Notes: generated from the sequence alone by a model not told the origin. DNA of 8,766 nt from Clostridia bacterium (GCA_017390225.1 JAFPCL010000239.1:1-8766); one strand, 5' to 3'. Numbered from the stretch's first letter, positions 1-7,289 are shown. Made by a program: numbers and translations.

Positions 1-231
1 CAATGCCAAGGAAGATTGTCAGCAAGATTCCTGATACTTCTGAAATCGAATCCGTAACCGCCGGATTTAGTCCCAGCATTTTCGGAAAACCTGTCCTTTG
101 GTGTAGCAAAAGAGCTGTCGGTTGCCATGCCCAAAAGTCTATCAAAGCATCAGGGGGGATCGTGTACAGCTTGGTTAGTTTATGGATGCATATGATTGAT
201 ATGGGGACTGCCAAGTTTTCGAACAAAAAAT
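1..231. other. Left-edge region with no supportable gene
   Basis: Several frames stay open here, but none is convincing. A plus-strand frame starting at position 3 runs straight through the terminator hairpin at 232-278, so its 3' part at least is not real. On the minus strand, one frame with an ATG at about 155 reads toward position 1 beginning MATDSSFATPKDRF, with no good ribosome binding site. A second minus frame reads hydrophobic (including ISEVSGILLTIFLGI at the edge) but has no upstream ATG. These candidates overlap and at most one can be coding. The stretch may be the end of a neighbouring gene, a decayed gene or plain intergenic DNA. I recognise no product. Confidence 0.3.
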
Positions 232-278
232 ATCGTGCCGATCCTGAAAAGAGTAGGGTTCGGCACGATTGCTTTTTT
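232..278. terminator. Bidirectional intrinsic terminator
   Basis: A 13-bp stem with one T-T mismatch joins 232-244 (ATCGTGCCGATCC) to 257-269 across a 12-nt loop. On the plus strand it is followed by a T-run at 273-278. On the minus strand the stem is followed at once by ATTTTTTG (230 downwards). It lies about 75 bp downstream of the stop codon of the minus-strand GH127-like gene, so ending that transcript is its clearest job. It could also stop plus-strand transcription entering from the left. Confidence 0.85.
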
Positions 279-342
279 GATTGTTGTGCTGTCAACGGGG
301 ACAAACACAATTTCTGATATGTTGATTACGTCTGCTTTATAT

Positions 343-1554
343 TTATTTATACATCACAAGATATTTCTTCGGTGAATTTTCTCCAAGGGCTAAATCGCAT
401 AACAGCACTTTTTCGCCATCTTCTTTTTGCACAAGCATTTTGTCTCCAATAAAGTGTCTGCCTTTTTCGTCGATGATTTCAGCTTCGTCTGCATCGAAAA
501 ACAGAGCTTCGTTTTTCTGTGCGGCAAGAAGCCCTTCATTGTAGCGCATGGTACAGCAAAAGGGGGCTTCAAACAGAGAAACAGACAAATAGGGTTGCTC
601 GCTTGTTACGCAGGTGTTGGGACCGGCACCGCCGTGGACGCGGTGGCAGAAGGAAAGACCGTTGAACCAGATGCGGCGGGCAAGGGTATGATAGTATATG
701 TCTTTTGTCTCTTCATAAAACCACAGGGCAAGAATCAAACTATCGGTGACGGCGCAGGGCTCTGTCCAGGTGTCTTTTCTTTCGAACCAATTGAAATTTT
801 CGTAGGTATCGGTCATGCCGTGTGTAAGATACAACGTGAATAATTCTTTGGAAAAATTAAGATATTTTGTGTTACCGGTTTCTTTGTAGAAACGGAAAAT
901 ACCTCGTGCCGCCGTTAGTGTGGCATGGGTTTGCATTTTTTTGGCACGTTTATCGATTTGCATAAATAAAGCACTTGTTTTTTCAAGAAAGGCAGAAACG
1001 TCGCTGTCATGGATGAGGGCATAGTAGCGGGAGAGACCGTCCATGCAAATGAAAGCACAGCCGATATCCGTGGAAACCTTCCAACCGGACTGCACACCGA
1101 CGACATTGCCGCTGACGGCACCGTCTTCTGCAGAGGCTCTTTGGACGGGATAATGGTCGTAGTGGGGAAGTGCCCGAAGAAACAGATTTTTCACCATGCG
1201 CTCGGCCATGGCAAGCACGGCGTCGTTTTGGAATAATCGATAGTATTCACAAAGACCGCACAGAAGCCAGCCGTGACAGGAGAGCTGCTGTTCATCTACG
1301 GCGTTTTCCATAAAAATCTGCCCCATAAAACCCTCGGCGTTGAGATGCATGGGGAGCTTCTCAATAAAGGCATCCATGGCAGGGATTTTTTTGCCTGTCA
1401 TTTCGTATAGATTACAAAAAGCCAAAAGCGCTCTTCCTTCCCAGTCACCGGGCCAGTCGTATGTATCGGGTTGGAACAGGTTTTGTATCTGATATTCCGA
1501 AGCCAGCAGGCGGGAAAAGCTTTTTTCGATATGTTCGGAAAGTGTGTATGGCAT
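343..1554 (-). CDS. Short GH127/DUF1680-like protein, putative beta-L-arabinofuranosidase
   Basis: 403 residues, probably an (alpha/alpha)6-barrel glycoside hydrolase of the GH127/GH146 (DUF1680) type, which releases terminal beta-L-arabinofuranose. Seen in the sequence: GDWEGRALLAFCNLYEMTG (36-54), helical-repeat segments such as HATLTAARGIFRFYKETG (210-227), WTEPCAVTDSL (263-273) and FCCTMRYNEGL (332-342). In the characterised GH127 enzyme HypBA1, zinc is held by a Glu-x-Cys pair and a Cys-Cys pair, the first Cys of the latter being the nucleophile. E265/C267 and C333/C334 fit that pattern. The general acid is less clear; E252 is a candidate. Family members are usually near 650 residues. 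This one stops soon after the Cys-Cys motif, so the C-terminal beta domains are missing, yet the frame is intact with its own terminator. There is no signal peptide, so it is probably cytoplasmic. The ATG is preceded by GAAAGGAT at a suitable distance. The fold call is fairly secure; the substrate is inferred. Confidence 0.8.
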   Translation of the reverse strand: MPYTLSEHIEKSFSRLLASEYQIQNLFQPDTYDWPGDWEGRALLAFCNLYEMTGKKIPAMDAFIEKLPMHLNAEGFMGQIFMENAVDEQQLSCHGWLLCGLCEYYRLFQNDAVLAMAERMVKNLFLRALPHYDHYPVQRASAEDGAVSGNVVGVQSGWKVSTDIGCAFICMDGLSRYYALIHDSDVSAFLEKTSALFMQIDKRAKKMQTHATLTAARGIFRFYKETGNTKYLNFSKELFTLYLTHGMTDTYENFNWFERKDTWTEPCAVTDSLILALWFYEETKDIYYHTLARRIWFNGLSFCHRVHGGAGPNTCVTSEQPYLSVSLFEAPFCCTMRYNEGLLAAQKNEALFFDADEAEIIDEKGRHFIGDKMLVQKEDGEKVLLCDLALGENSPKKYLVMYK

Positions 1555-1579
1555 GAAATCAAATCCTTTCTTTTCCTAA

Positions 1580-1608
1580 ACTATAGCACAAAGAAAAGGT
1601 ATCGTCAA
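1580..1608 (-). promoter_or_regulatory. SigA-type promoter of the GH127-like gene
   Basis: On the minus strand, TTGACG (1608-1603) and TATAGT (1585-1580) are separated by exactly 17 bp. Transcription should begin near 1573, giving a leader of about 20 nt that includes the ribosome binding site GAAAGGAT (1570-1563). No operator is obvious. Confidence 0.75.
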
Positions 1609-1629
1609 CGGACGATTTATAAATATTGG

Positions 1630-1654
1630 AAAAATCTAAAAAAATCCAAAAAAA
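1630..1654 (+). promoter_or_regulatory. Phased A-tracts upstream of the rplU promoter
   Basis: Three A-runs at 1630-1634, 1638-1644 and 1648-1654 have centres about 9-10 bp apart and end four bases before the -35 hexamer. This spacing is typical of intrinsically bent DNA and of UP elements that contact the RNA polymerase alpha subunit, as expected for a strong ribosomal-protein promoter. The function is inferred from pattern only. Confidence 0.5.
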
Positions 1655-1657
1655 CAA

Positions 1658-1686
1658 TTGACAAATAAAATGTTTTATGGTATGAT
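1658..1686 (+). promoter_or_regulatory. Consensus promoter of rplU-prp-rpmA
   Basis: TTGACA (1658-1663) and TATGAT (1681-1686) are separated by 17 bp. Transcription should start near 1693, leaving a leader of about 80 nt before the rplU ATG. It is divergent from the GH127-like promoter, with 49 bp between the two -35 hexamers. Confidence 0.9.
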
Positions 1687-1690
1687 ACCA

Positions 1691-1768
1691 AAGTATCCGC
1701 ACGAATAAGGGTTTTGTAAAGAAGCATCCGCTCTCCTTAAACGGCGCGACTCTAAATTATAGGAGGTG
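1691..1768 (+). promoter_or_regulatory. Candidate L21 leader (autoregulatory 5' UTR) with strong RBS
   Basis: The rplU leader is long enough to fold. CTCCT at 1733-1737 is complementary to AGGAG of the ribosome binding site (AGGAGGTG, 1761-1768). CCTT at 1735-1738 is also complementary to AAGG at 1707-1710, so the two pairings exclude each other. A structured L21 leader is known upstream of rplU in Bacillota, where r-protein binding is thought to control expression. I cannot confirm by eye that this sequence matches that family, so the assignment rests on position and pairing potential. Confidence 0.5.
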
Positions 1769-1774
1769 TAGAAA

Positions 1775-2086
1775 ATGTACGCAATTATTGAAACCGGCGG
1801 CAAGCAGTATCAGGTGAAGGAAGGCGATCGCATCTTCATCGAAAAGCTTGCAGTAGAGGCTAATGACACGGTTGTATTTGACAAGGTCATCGCACTTGGC
1901 TCCGACGACGGTATGAAGGTTGGTGCTCCCTACGTGGAAGCAGCTACCGTTCAGGCTTCCGTTGAAAAGCAGACCAAAGGCAAGAAGGTCATCGTTTTCA
2001 AGTACAAGTCCAAAAAGGGCTACAAGAGAAAAATCGGTCATCGTCAGCCCTATACCGTAGTTAAGATCGAAAAGATCAACGCTTAA
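1775..2086 (+). CDS. rplU: 50S ribosomal protein L21
   Basis: 103 residues, the normal length for bacterial L21, which binds 23S rRNA in the large subunit. The N-terminus MYAIIETGGKQYQVKEGD is the family signature. The C-terminal half is lysine-rich and carries KYKSKKGYKRKIGHRQPYT, the conserved RNA-binding segment (GHRQ). The start is fixed by AGGAGGTG six bases upstream and by the conserved N-terminus. It is the first gene of the rplU-prp-rpmA unit. Its TAA overlaps the ATG of prp by one base (TAATG), which suggests translational coupling. Nothing in the protein looks altered. Confidence 0.98.
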   Translation: MYAIIETGGKQYQVKEGDRIFIEKLAVEANDTVVFDKVIALGSDDGMKVGAPYVEAATVQASVEKQTKGKKVIVFKYKSKKGYKRKIGHRQPYTVVKIEKINA

Positions 2087-2409
2087 TGATTACGGTTCGT
2101 TTTAAGAAGGCGGCAGACGATAGCTTGATGGGCTTTCGTGTTTCCGGGCATGCCGGCTGGGCAGCTTCGGGAAAAGACATTGTCTGTGCCGCTGTATCCG
2201 CAACCGTTTGGCAGACGGCGAACGGTCTTGTGAAATTTGCAAATGCAAAGGTTACGCAAGATAAAAAGGGTGTATACTGTATCATCCCCGTTCCGTCGGA
2301 AAGCTCGCACGTTTTGGTGCAGAGTCTTTATGACTGCCTTTCGGAAATGCAAAAACAGTATAGTGACTATCTCGATGTGAAAATCGTCGGGAGAAAGGAT
2401 GGTATTTGA
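2086..2409 (+). CDS. prp: Ribosomal-processing cysteine protease Prp (YsxB family)
   Basis: 107 residues. Prp removes the N-terminal extension of L27 in Bacillota and related groups and lies between rplU and rpmA, as here. The catalytic dyad is visible: H22 in SGHAG and C34 in DIVCAAVSA, with D31 conserved nearby; family length is about 105-115. There is no convincing ribosome binding site of its own. The ATG overlaps the rplU stop, so it probably depends on ribosomes finishing rplU, which would keep protease levels below those of the ribosomal proteins. Its substrate site is present in the next gene. The stop lies one base before the chosen rpmA start. Confidence 0.93.
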   Translation: MITVRFKKAADDSLMGFRVSGHAGWAASGKDIVCAAVSATVWQTANGLVKFANAKVTQDKKGVYCIIPVPSESSHVLVQSLYDCLSEMQKQYSDYLDVKIVGRKDGI

Positions 2410-2410
2410 A

Positions 2411-2692
2411 ATGTTCGCTTTAAATCTTCAATTATTCGCTCATAAAAAGGGCGTTGGTAGCACAAAGAACGGTCGTGACAGCGAATCTAAGCGTCTCGGC
2501 GTAAAGCGTGCTGACGGTCAGGTCGTTTTGGCAGGCAACATTTTGGTTCGCCAGAGAGGCACCCACATTCATCCCGGTCAGAACGTAGGTATCGGCAGTG
2601 ACGATACATTATTTGCTCTGGTTGGCGGCAAGGTGCGCTTTGAAAGACTTGGCAAAAACAAGAAGCAGGTTAGCGTATATCCCGCTGAATAA
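2411..2692 (+). CDS. rpmA: 50S ribosomal protein L27 with Prp-cleaved N-terminal extension
   Basis: 93 residues from the chosen ATG. L27 sits near the peptidyl transferase centre, and its N-terminus reaches toward the tRNA ends. The N-terminus MFALNLQLFAHKKG matches the Bacillota form in which Prp cuts after the second aromatic/Leu-Phe pair, here after F9, leaving AHKKG as in the mature proteins of species without the extension. The rest is typical: STKNGRDSESKRLGVKRADG, RQRGTHIHPGQNVGIGSDDT and a KKQVSVYP C-terminus. An in-frame ATG at 2399 would add four residues (MVFE), but it overlaps the end of prp and is not family-like. AAAGGATGG at 2394-2402 serves the 2411 start. obgE does not follow; a terminator does. 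Confidence 0.96.
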   Translation: MFALNLQLFAHKKGVGSTKNGRDSESKRLGVKRADGQVVLAGNILVRQRGTHIHPGQNVGIGSDDTLFALVGGKVRFERLGKNKKQVSVYPAE

Positions 2693-2715
2693 TTTGTGCT
2701 GAAAATTTAAAAATC

Positions 2716-2755
2716 ATGCTCCGCAAAAAAGATTTTTTGCGGAGCATATTTTTTT
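2716..2755 (+). terminator. Intrinsic terminator of the rplU-prp-rpmA unit
   Basis: A perfect 15-bp inverted repeat (2716-2730 with 2733-2747, only GA between the arms) is followed by A and seven Ts (2749-2755). Because the arm ends in AAAAAA/TTTTTT, the real loop is probably larger than two bases and the hairpin may also work on the minus strand. It begins 24 bases after the rpmA stop and closes the operon before the next promoter. Confidence 0.95.
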
Positions 2756-2849
2756 ACAAACACCGCCGCAAATGTTGCAATGACATGGCGCTTTTTTGTA
2801 TGGGATTTCAAACATCCTAAATATAATCGTAAAGTAGTTATTTTTATTC

Positions 2850-2878
2850 TTGACATAATTTTTGCGTTTAGCTATGAT
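2850..2878 (+). promoter_or_regulatory. Consensus promoter of the discoidin/GH protein gene
   Basis: TTGACA (2850-2855) and TATGAT (2873-2878) are 17 bp apart. The start would fall near 2885, giving a leader of about 35 nt. The region upstream (2756-2849) is A/T-rich and shows no clear operator. Such a strong promoter suggests high or constitutive expression unless an unseen repressor acts. Confidence 0.88.
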
Positions 2879-2903
2879 ATAAATATGAATTTATAAATAA
2901 AAG

Positions 2904-2913
2904 AAAGTGAGGA
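2904..2913 (+). promoter_or_regulatory. Ribosome binding site that decides the start at 2919
   Basis: AAAGTGAGGA places GAGG (2909-2912) six bases before the ATG at 2919. An in-frame GTG at 2907 lies inside this site and would add only MRIV before the lysine-rich signal peptide, so it is rejected as the start. Confidence 0.8.
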
Positions 2914-2918
2914 TTGTC

Positions 2919-5900
2919 ATGAAGAAAAAAATAAGTTTAATTCTTTTATTGGCGCTTCTTTTTAGCTGTATGCTCGTTTTGGCAAATGCCCAAAACATTG
3001 CGCTGTCAAAGCCTGTGCGCGTGTCCTCCACAACGCCGGATGACGAATACAAGGTCTGGGGCTGGTGCAAAAGCTACATCAACGATGGCGATGTGACTAC
3101 CGGCTGGACCTCCGACGTGCAGGTGCATAAGGATGCGGAAGCCGAGGAATGGGTCATTGTTTACCTGGAAAATCTCTACATGGTAGATTCTGTTACCATA
3201 AAACCTGTCGGCACCGGTCGTGATGCATTGGAAGCTTTTGAGGTTTTTGTTTCTACCGACGGCACGACGTTTCGTCCCGTGGCGAAAAAAGAGGCAGGAA
3301 GCTTTTCTCCCAATCAACCGGTCACGGTTTCTTTTTCGCCGGAAATCGCCTGTGCCGTTAAAGTTAAGGGCACAAAGCTGTCTTTACAGGGCGGAGACGG
3401 ATACCTGATGCAAATCGGTGAATTGGAAATCACGGGGGAAAGCTATACGCCCACCGGCGGCACACTTTTAATGCCTGCCGCTGTGCGATATTCCTCCAGC
3501 TACGAACAGCCCTCCGAGAATTGGTGCGGTGCGATGATTTGCGACCAAAATCCTGCCACCGGATGGACTTCCAAGCAGGAGAGATATCCGTCTGCCCGCT
3601 ACTGCAACGAATGGGTAGAGCTTGATTTGGGCGATATTTATGAAATCAACTATTTGACGATACAGGAGTCGAGCCATCAGTATTATCCTGCGGACTTCAA
3701 TATCTCGGTCAGCCAAAACGGTGAATACTATACGTTTATCGGCTCTTACTATGATTTTACTGCCTACGCCGGACAAAAACTGTACTTTTTGGGGCAGGCA
3801 CATGATGCACGATACATTCGCTTTACCTGCTCTAAATTCGGCGTTCCCTCCGTTCCTGTGAATGAAGAAGGGTATATGGTGCAGATTGCAGAACTGAATG
3901 TGTATGGCAAAAATCGTGATTTGTCCCGCGTGCATGTGAAAAAGCCTCGTCTTTCCATGGTGAAAAACGAAAAGGAAACCATTGAGCCGTTCTATGCAGA
4001 CGGCGGCGATGGCGCATTTTCCTTTGTGTCTTCCGACCCTTCTGTGGCAACGGTGGATGAAAAGGGCACCATCTGTGCTGTTTCCGAAGGCTTTGCCGAA
4101 ATCATCGTTTCCGGCGATCGTACCGACCGCACCGCAAGTGTCACGGTCATGGTCGATCCCCCGAAAACAGGCATTTTTATTACCGCATACTGGCCGCCTA
4201 CGCCGGAGCATGCTAACGGCACGCAGTTTAATCTGATGCGAGAAGCTCTTTTTGACTCATGGGAGGGCAATGACCTCATTCAAACGGAAGCCAAGGTGAA
4301 AAATGCCGCTTTCTTCTCCTATGAAAATGAAATCGGCGCTTTTGCCACATTGCCGGGCATCGGCTACACCACCGATACCTTTACGGAAATGGGACGAAAG
4401 CTGAAGCCCTACACAAACCTGCCCGGTATTTGCGGCGTTCACATGGTCGATGAACCCTGGGAAGGCGATCCCTTCCTTCCCGGTTATCATGCCGTCCGTA
4501 TGACAGACACCAGCCTGTTCTGTTCTTTAAATTTCCCGCCCGGCTATATTTATTCCTCCTATGATGCGTTTGGCGAAGTGCTGGCACGCTGGGTGAGAGG
4601 TACGGACGAGCACGGCGTTTTGTCCTTTGATGACTATCCCTTTACTTATAATTCCACCGGCGTGAACGAAAAACAACTTTTGGCAAATTTCGAAACCGTT
4701 CGAAAAGCGGCTTTAAATAATGGAAGAGCGCGCACCGCTTTCTATGCGGAAACAACGGGGGTTGCACCACTTTTCCGTGTGTTGAATGAAAAAGAACTTC
4801 GGTATCACGTGAATCTTGCGCTTTCCTACGGCATCAAGCAGGTCAAATATTTCACTTATTATTTACCGGTGAACCGTGAAGATGAATTCCATGGCGCGAT
4901 TGTTTCCGATAAGGGTGTGCCTACCCAACTGTACGGCATTGTGCAGAGAATCAACAAAACCGTGCGTGGCTTGGGAACGGTTCTTTATAACACCGATCCG
5001 CTCTACGTGTATCAGAACGGAAGCTTTAATTGTCCCCAATCTTCTTCCATTCCCGGAAACTTCTTTGTGCAACCGCGCAACACAAACCGCTGTGTTGTCA
5101 GCTTGATGAAGGATCGCAGCACCAATCGTAACTATCTGATGTTTGTAAATAAAAACTACCAGAGCACGGCATCCTTCTCCTTTACGGTCACAGGCGTCAG
5201 CTCCATGCAGGTGGTGCATCCCACCATGGGTTCTTTGGAAGGAACGTCCGATTTCTCCGGCGGTGTGCTGAATTTCTCCTTAGAGCCGGGCGGCTGTGTT
5301 CTGTATGCCTTGAATGAAGGTTTTGATTACAATCCTGCGGCACCCAATCAAGACGCCAATCTTGCAAGAGGAGCAATCATTCGCTCTCTCGGCACAAATC
5401 AAGGGGATGGCTGGTCCATCAACGCTTTAAACGACGGTGTTCTTATAGAAACCAATGCATCCCGCGGCTGGAAATATGACTGTGTCCATGAGCCGAAAAC
5501 GGCACTTACCTTTGATTTATGCAGCCCCAAGACCTTTAACTGCGTGGAGCTGTTCCCGGCAGGAAGCGGTGCTTCCTCGGGCATGGGCTATCCGTCGTCG
5601 CTTACGATATCCGTATCCGATGATGCCCATGTCTGGACGCAGGTTTACCACGAAAGTGACCTGAGTGTTCCCCAAAGCGTTGCCCTTCGCTATGATTTCG
5701 ACAGTGTAACGGCACGTTATGTCAAACTGACCATGGGAAAAGCCACATCTTTGATTGCCCTCGGGGAAGTGGGCATCTATGCCGACGGCAAGACCGTGCC
5801 TACCCATGTGACTGCCTATCGGGAGAATACGGACGATACCGCATCGGGAAATTTGGCACTTGGAAAACCTATCAGTGTCTATTCCTCTTCCACCACCAAT

Positions 5901-7289
5901 GATGCTTGGAAGCCGGAGCATATGGTTGACGGCAAAACCAACGACACGAATGTTCCCGGCTATACGTCAAAGGTCGGCTATAATAACGGCGAATATGATG
6001 AATGGATTGTCGTGGATTTGGGTGCTGTGTATGACATTGACCGCACTGTTTTATATCCGCGTCCCACGGGTGCTTTGTTCCCCACGGATTACACGATAGA
6101 TATTTCTCTCTCCGGAGACCGGTATCAAACGGCAGTCAGCGTAACGGGTGACACACGGACGGATTTTGTGGTGCGTGAGCATAGCTTTGCACCCATCCGC
6201 GGACGCTTCATTCGGATTCACGGCACAAAGCTGAAGGTGGAGCCCGGAAACGGCGCACTTTTGCAGATTGGAGAATTAGAGGTCTACGGCACGCCTGTGC
6301 CCACGGCACCTGTCATCGTTTATCAAAACGATTTCTCCGAACGCATCGAACCCTTTACGACACACCCCAATTTTGAAAACACGGGTCTTTGCTTTAACTT
6401 TGCCGTGCAGAATGAAACGGCTGTGCCGACAAAGAGCAATTCACAAATTTACTTTGACCCCGATTTTAAAAACATAGATGTGATGAAGCTGGATATGGTG
6501 CTCAAAGCGCCGGGAAAAGAAGGAAACCGTTCTTTCTATATTTCTCTTTTCGATAACGCAGGTACGGACTGGGCAACCAATTTGGATTTCCTTTGGTTGG
6601 CATTCAAAGGAAACACTCTTTCCCTTCGCAACAGTGCCGCATGGGAGGGGGATTGCCTGTCTTCGGTCAGCATTGCGCCCTATAGCTTTGATGCACCGCA
6701 AAACATAAGTCTTGTATCGGATGTTCGCACGCAAAAAGCGGAACTTTATCTGTATACCGACAATGGCGAGAAGATACTTTTAGCGGTTATTGATGCTTCC
6801 AATACACAAAATATTTCTCTGACCTCGTGTGTTACGCAACAAACCGTGTCCGTATCGCAGGTGACTCGTTTTGCAACAACGGATTTGAAAATCAATATCT
6901 GGGCATACGAAATGCAGGACGGCTTTGTAGATGACCTTCAGGTATACGGATACCGCATAGATGCACAAAATGAAAGCCATTTCATCAGCGGCCTTGTCAG
7001 CGGCACGGACAAAACACCGCTTACAATTTCCAAGCTTTTGCGCACCGATACGGTAGAGCTGAAGCTGTTTAACGAAACAGCAGCCGAAGGGCTTGCCGTT
7101 ATTGGCTTCTATGATGAAACAGGTCGACTCATTGCCGTACATTCGAAAGAAGCTTCCTTCCGGGCAGGCGAAACCACGGTAGAGGTAGAGCTTCCCGAAA
7201 CGCAAATGCCGATCGACAGTGTTCGTGCATTTTATTGGCAGAAGGAAGCGCAGTTGGTGCCTTACGGCCGTTCTCTTGCGGATTTTTAA
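2919..7289 (+). CDS. Secreted multi-domain protein: four discoidin/CBM32-like modules and a putative GH-A-type glycoside hydrolase barrel
   Basis: 1456 residues. A signal peptide covers 1-24 (KKK, a leucine-rich core, then ANA before Q25). Modules in order: discoidin 1 (about 25-173), discoidin 2 (183-330), Big_2 Ig-like (335-413; SSDPSVATVDEKGTICAV), a probable TIM barrel (416-690) with a trailing beta domain to about 800, discoidin 3 (814-955), discoidin 4 (978-1124), a jelly-roll-like module (1131-1346) and a C-terminal beta domain (1355-1456). In the barrel, AYWPPTPEHANG is the entry, GVHMVDEPWEGD carries D511-E512, SFDDYPF lies at 569-575, FYAETTG carries E611, and YFTYYLP (644-650) looks like the last strand. 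E512 as acid/base and E611 as nucleophile would fit clan GH-A geometry; this is inference. Discoidin modules of this type bind galactose-like sugars or other glycans. There is no sortase motif, dockerin, SLH or terminal membrane segment, so it is released or held non-covalently. It has its own promoter and terminator. I cannot name the GH family. Confidence 0.82.
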   Translation: MKKKISLILLLALLFSCMLVLANAQNIALSKPVRVSSTTPDDEYKVWGWCKSYINDGDVTTGWTSDVQVHKDAEAEEWVIVYLENLYMVDSVTIKPVGTGRDALEAFEVFVSTDGTTFRPVAKKEAGSFSPNQPVTVSFSPEIACAVKVKGTKLSLQGGDGYLMQIGELEITGESYTPTGGTLLMPAAVRYSSSYEQPSENWCGAMICDQNPATGWTSKQERYPSARYCNEWVELDLGDIYEINYLTIQESSHQYYPADFNISVSQNGEYYTFIGSYYDFTAYAGQKLYFLGQAHDARYIRFTCSKFGVPSVPVNEEGYMVQIAELNVYGKNRDLSRVHVKKPRLSMVKNEKETIEPFYADGGDGAFSFVSSDPSVATVDEKGTICAVSEGFAEIIVSGDRTDRTASVTVMVDPPKTGIFITAYWPPTPEHANGTQFNLMREALFDSWEGNDLIQTEAKVKNAAFFSYENEIGAFATLPGIGYTTDTFTEMGRKLKPYTNLPGICGVHMVDEPWEGDPFLPGYHAVRMTDTSLFCSLNFPPGYIYSSYDAFGEVLARWVRGTDEHGVLSFDDYPFTYNSTGVNEKQLLANFETVRKAALNNGRARTAFYAETTGVAPLFRVLNEKELRYHVNLALSYGIKQVKYFTYYLPVNREDEFHGAIVSDKGVPTQLYGIVQRINKTVRGLGTVLYNTDPLYVYQNGSFNCPQSSSIPGNFFVQPRNTNRCVVSLMKDRSTNRNYLMFVNKNYQSTASFSFTVTGVSSMQVVHPTMGSLEGTSDFSGGVLNFSLEPGGCVLYALNEGFDYNPAAPNQDANLARGAIIRSLGTNQGDGWSINALNDGVLIETNASRGWKYDCVHEPKTALTFDLCSPKTFNCVELFPAGSGASSGMGYPSSLTISVSDDAHVWTQVYHESDLSVPQSVALRYDFDSVTARYVKLTMGKATSLIALGEVGIYADGKTVPTHVTAYRENTDDTASGNLALGKPISVYSSSTTNDAWKPEHMVDGKTNDTNVPGYTSKVGYNNGEYDEWIVVDLGAVYDIDRTVLYPRPTGALFPTDYTIDISLSGDRYQTAVSVTGDTRTDFVVREHSFAPIRGRFIRIHGTKLKVEPGNGALLQIGELEVYGTPVPTAPVIVYQNDFSERIEPFTTHPNFENTGLCFNFAVQNETAVPTKSNSQIYFDPDFKNIDVMKLDMVLKAPGKEGNRSFYISLFDNAGTDWATNLDFLWLAFKGNTLSLRNSAAWEGDCLSSVSIAPYSFDAPQNISLVSDVRTQKAELYLYTDNGEKILLAVIDASNTQNISLTSCVTQQTVSVSQVTRFATTDLKINIWAYEMQDGFVDDLQVYGYRIDAQNESHFISGLVSGTDKTPLTISKLLRTDTVELKLFNETAAEGLAVIGFYDETGRLIAVHSKEASFRAGETTVEVELPETQMPIDSVRAFYWQKEAQLVPYGRSLADF

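Noticed and set aside
3..317. Plus-strand reading frame of 104 codons at the left edge
   Set aside because: It reads through a strong hairpin terminator, has no visible ribosome binding site inside the window, and its product resembles nothing I recognise.
2399..2410. Alternative rpmA start at 2399
   Set aside because: It overlaps the end of prp and adds MVFE, which is unlike known L27 termini; the 2411 start gives the exact Bacillota-type extension cleaved by Prp.
3468..4211. Long minus-strand reading frame inside the large gene
   Set aside because: It is antisense to well-recognised discoidin and Big_2 modules, and its product is rich in Cys, His and Arg with no recognisable domain; it is a shadow of the real coding frame.
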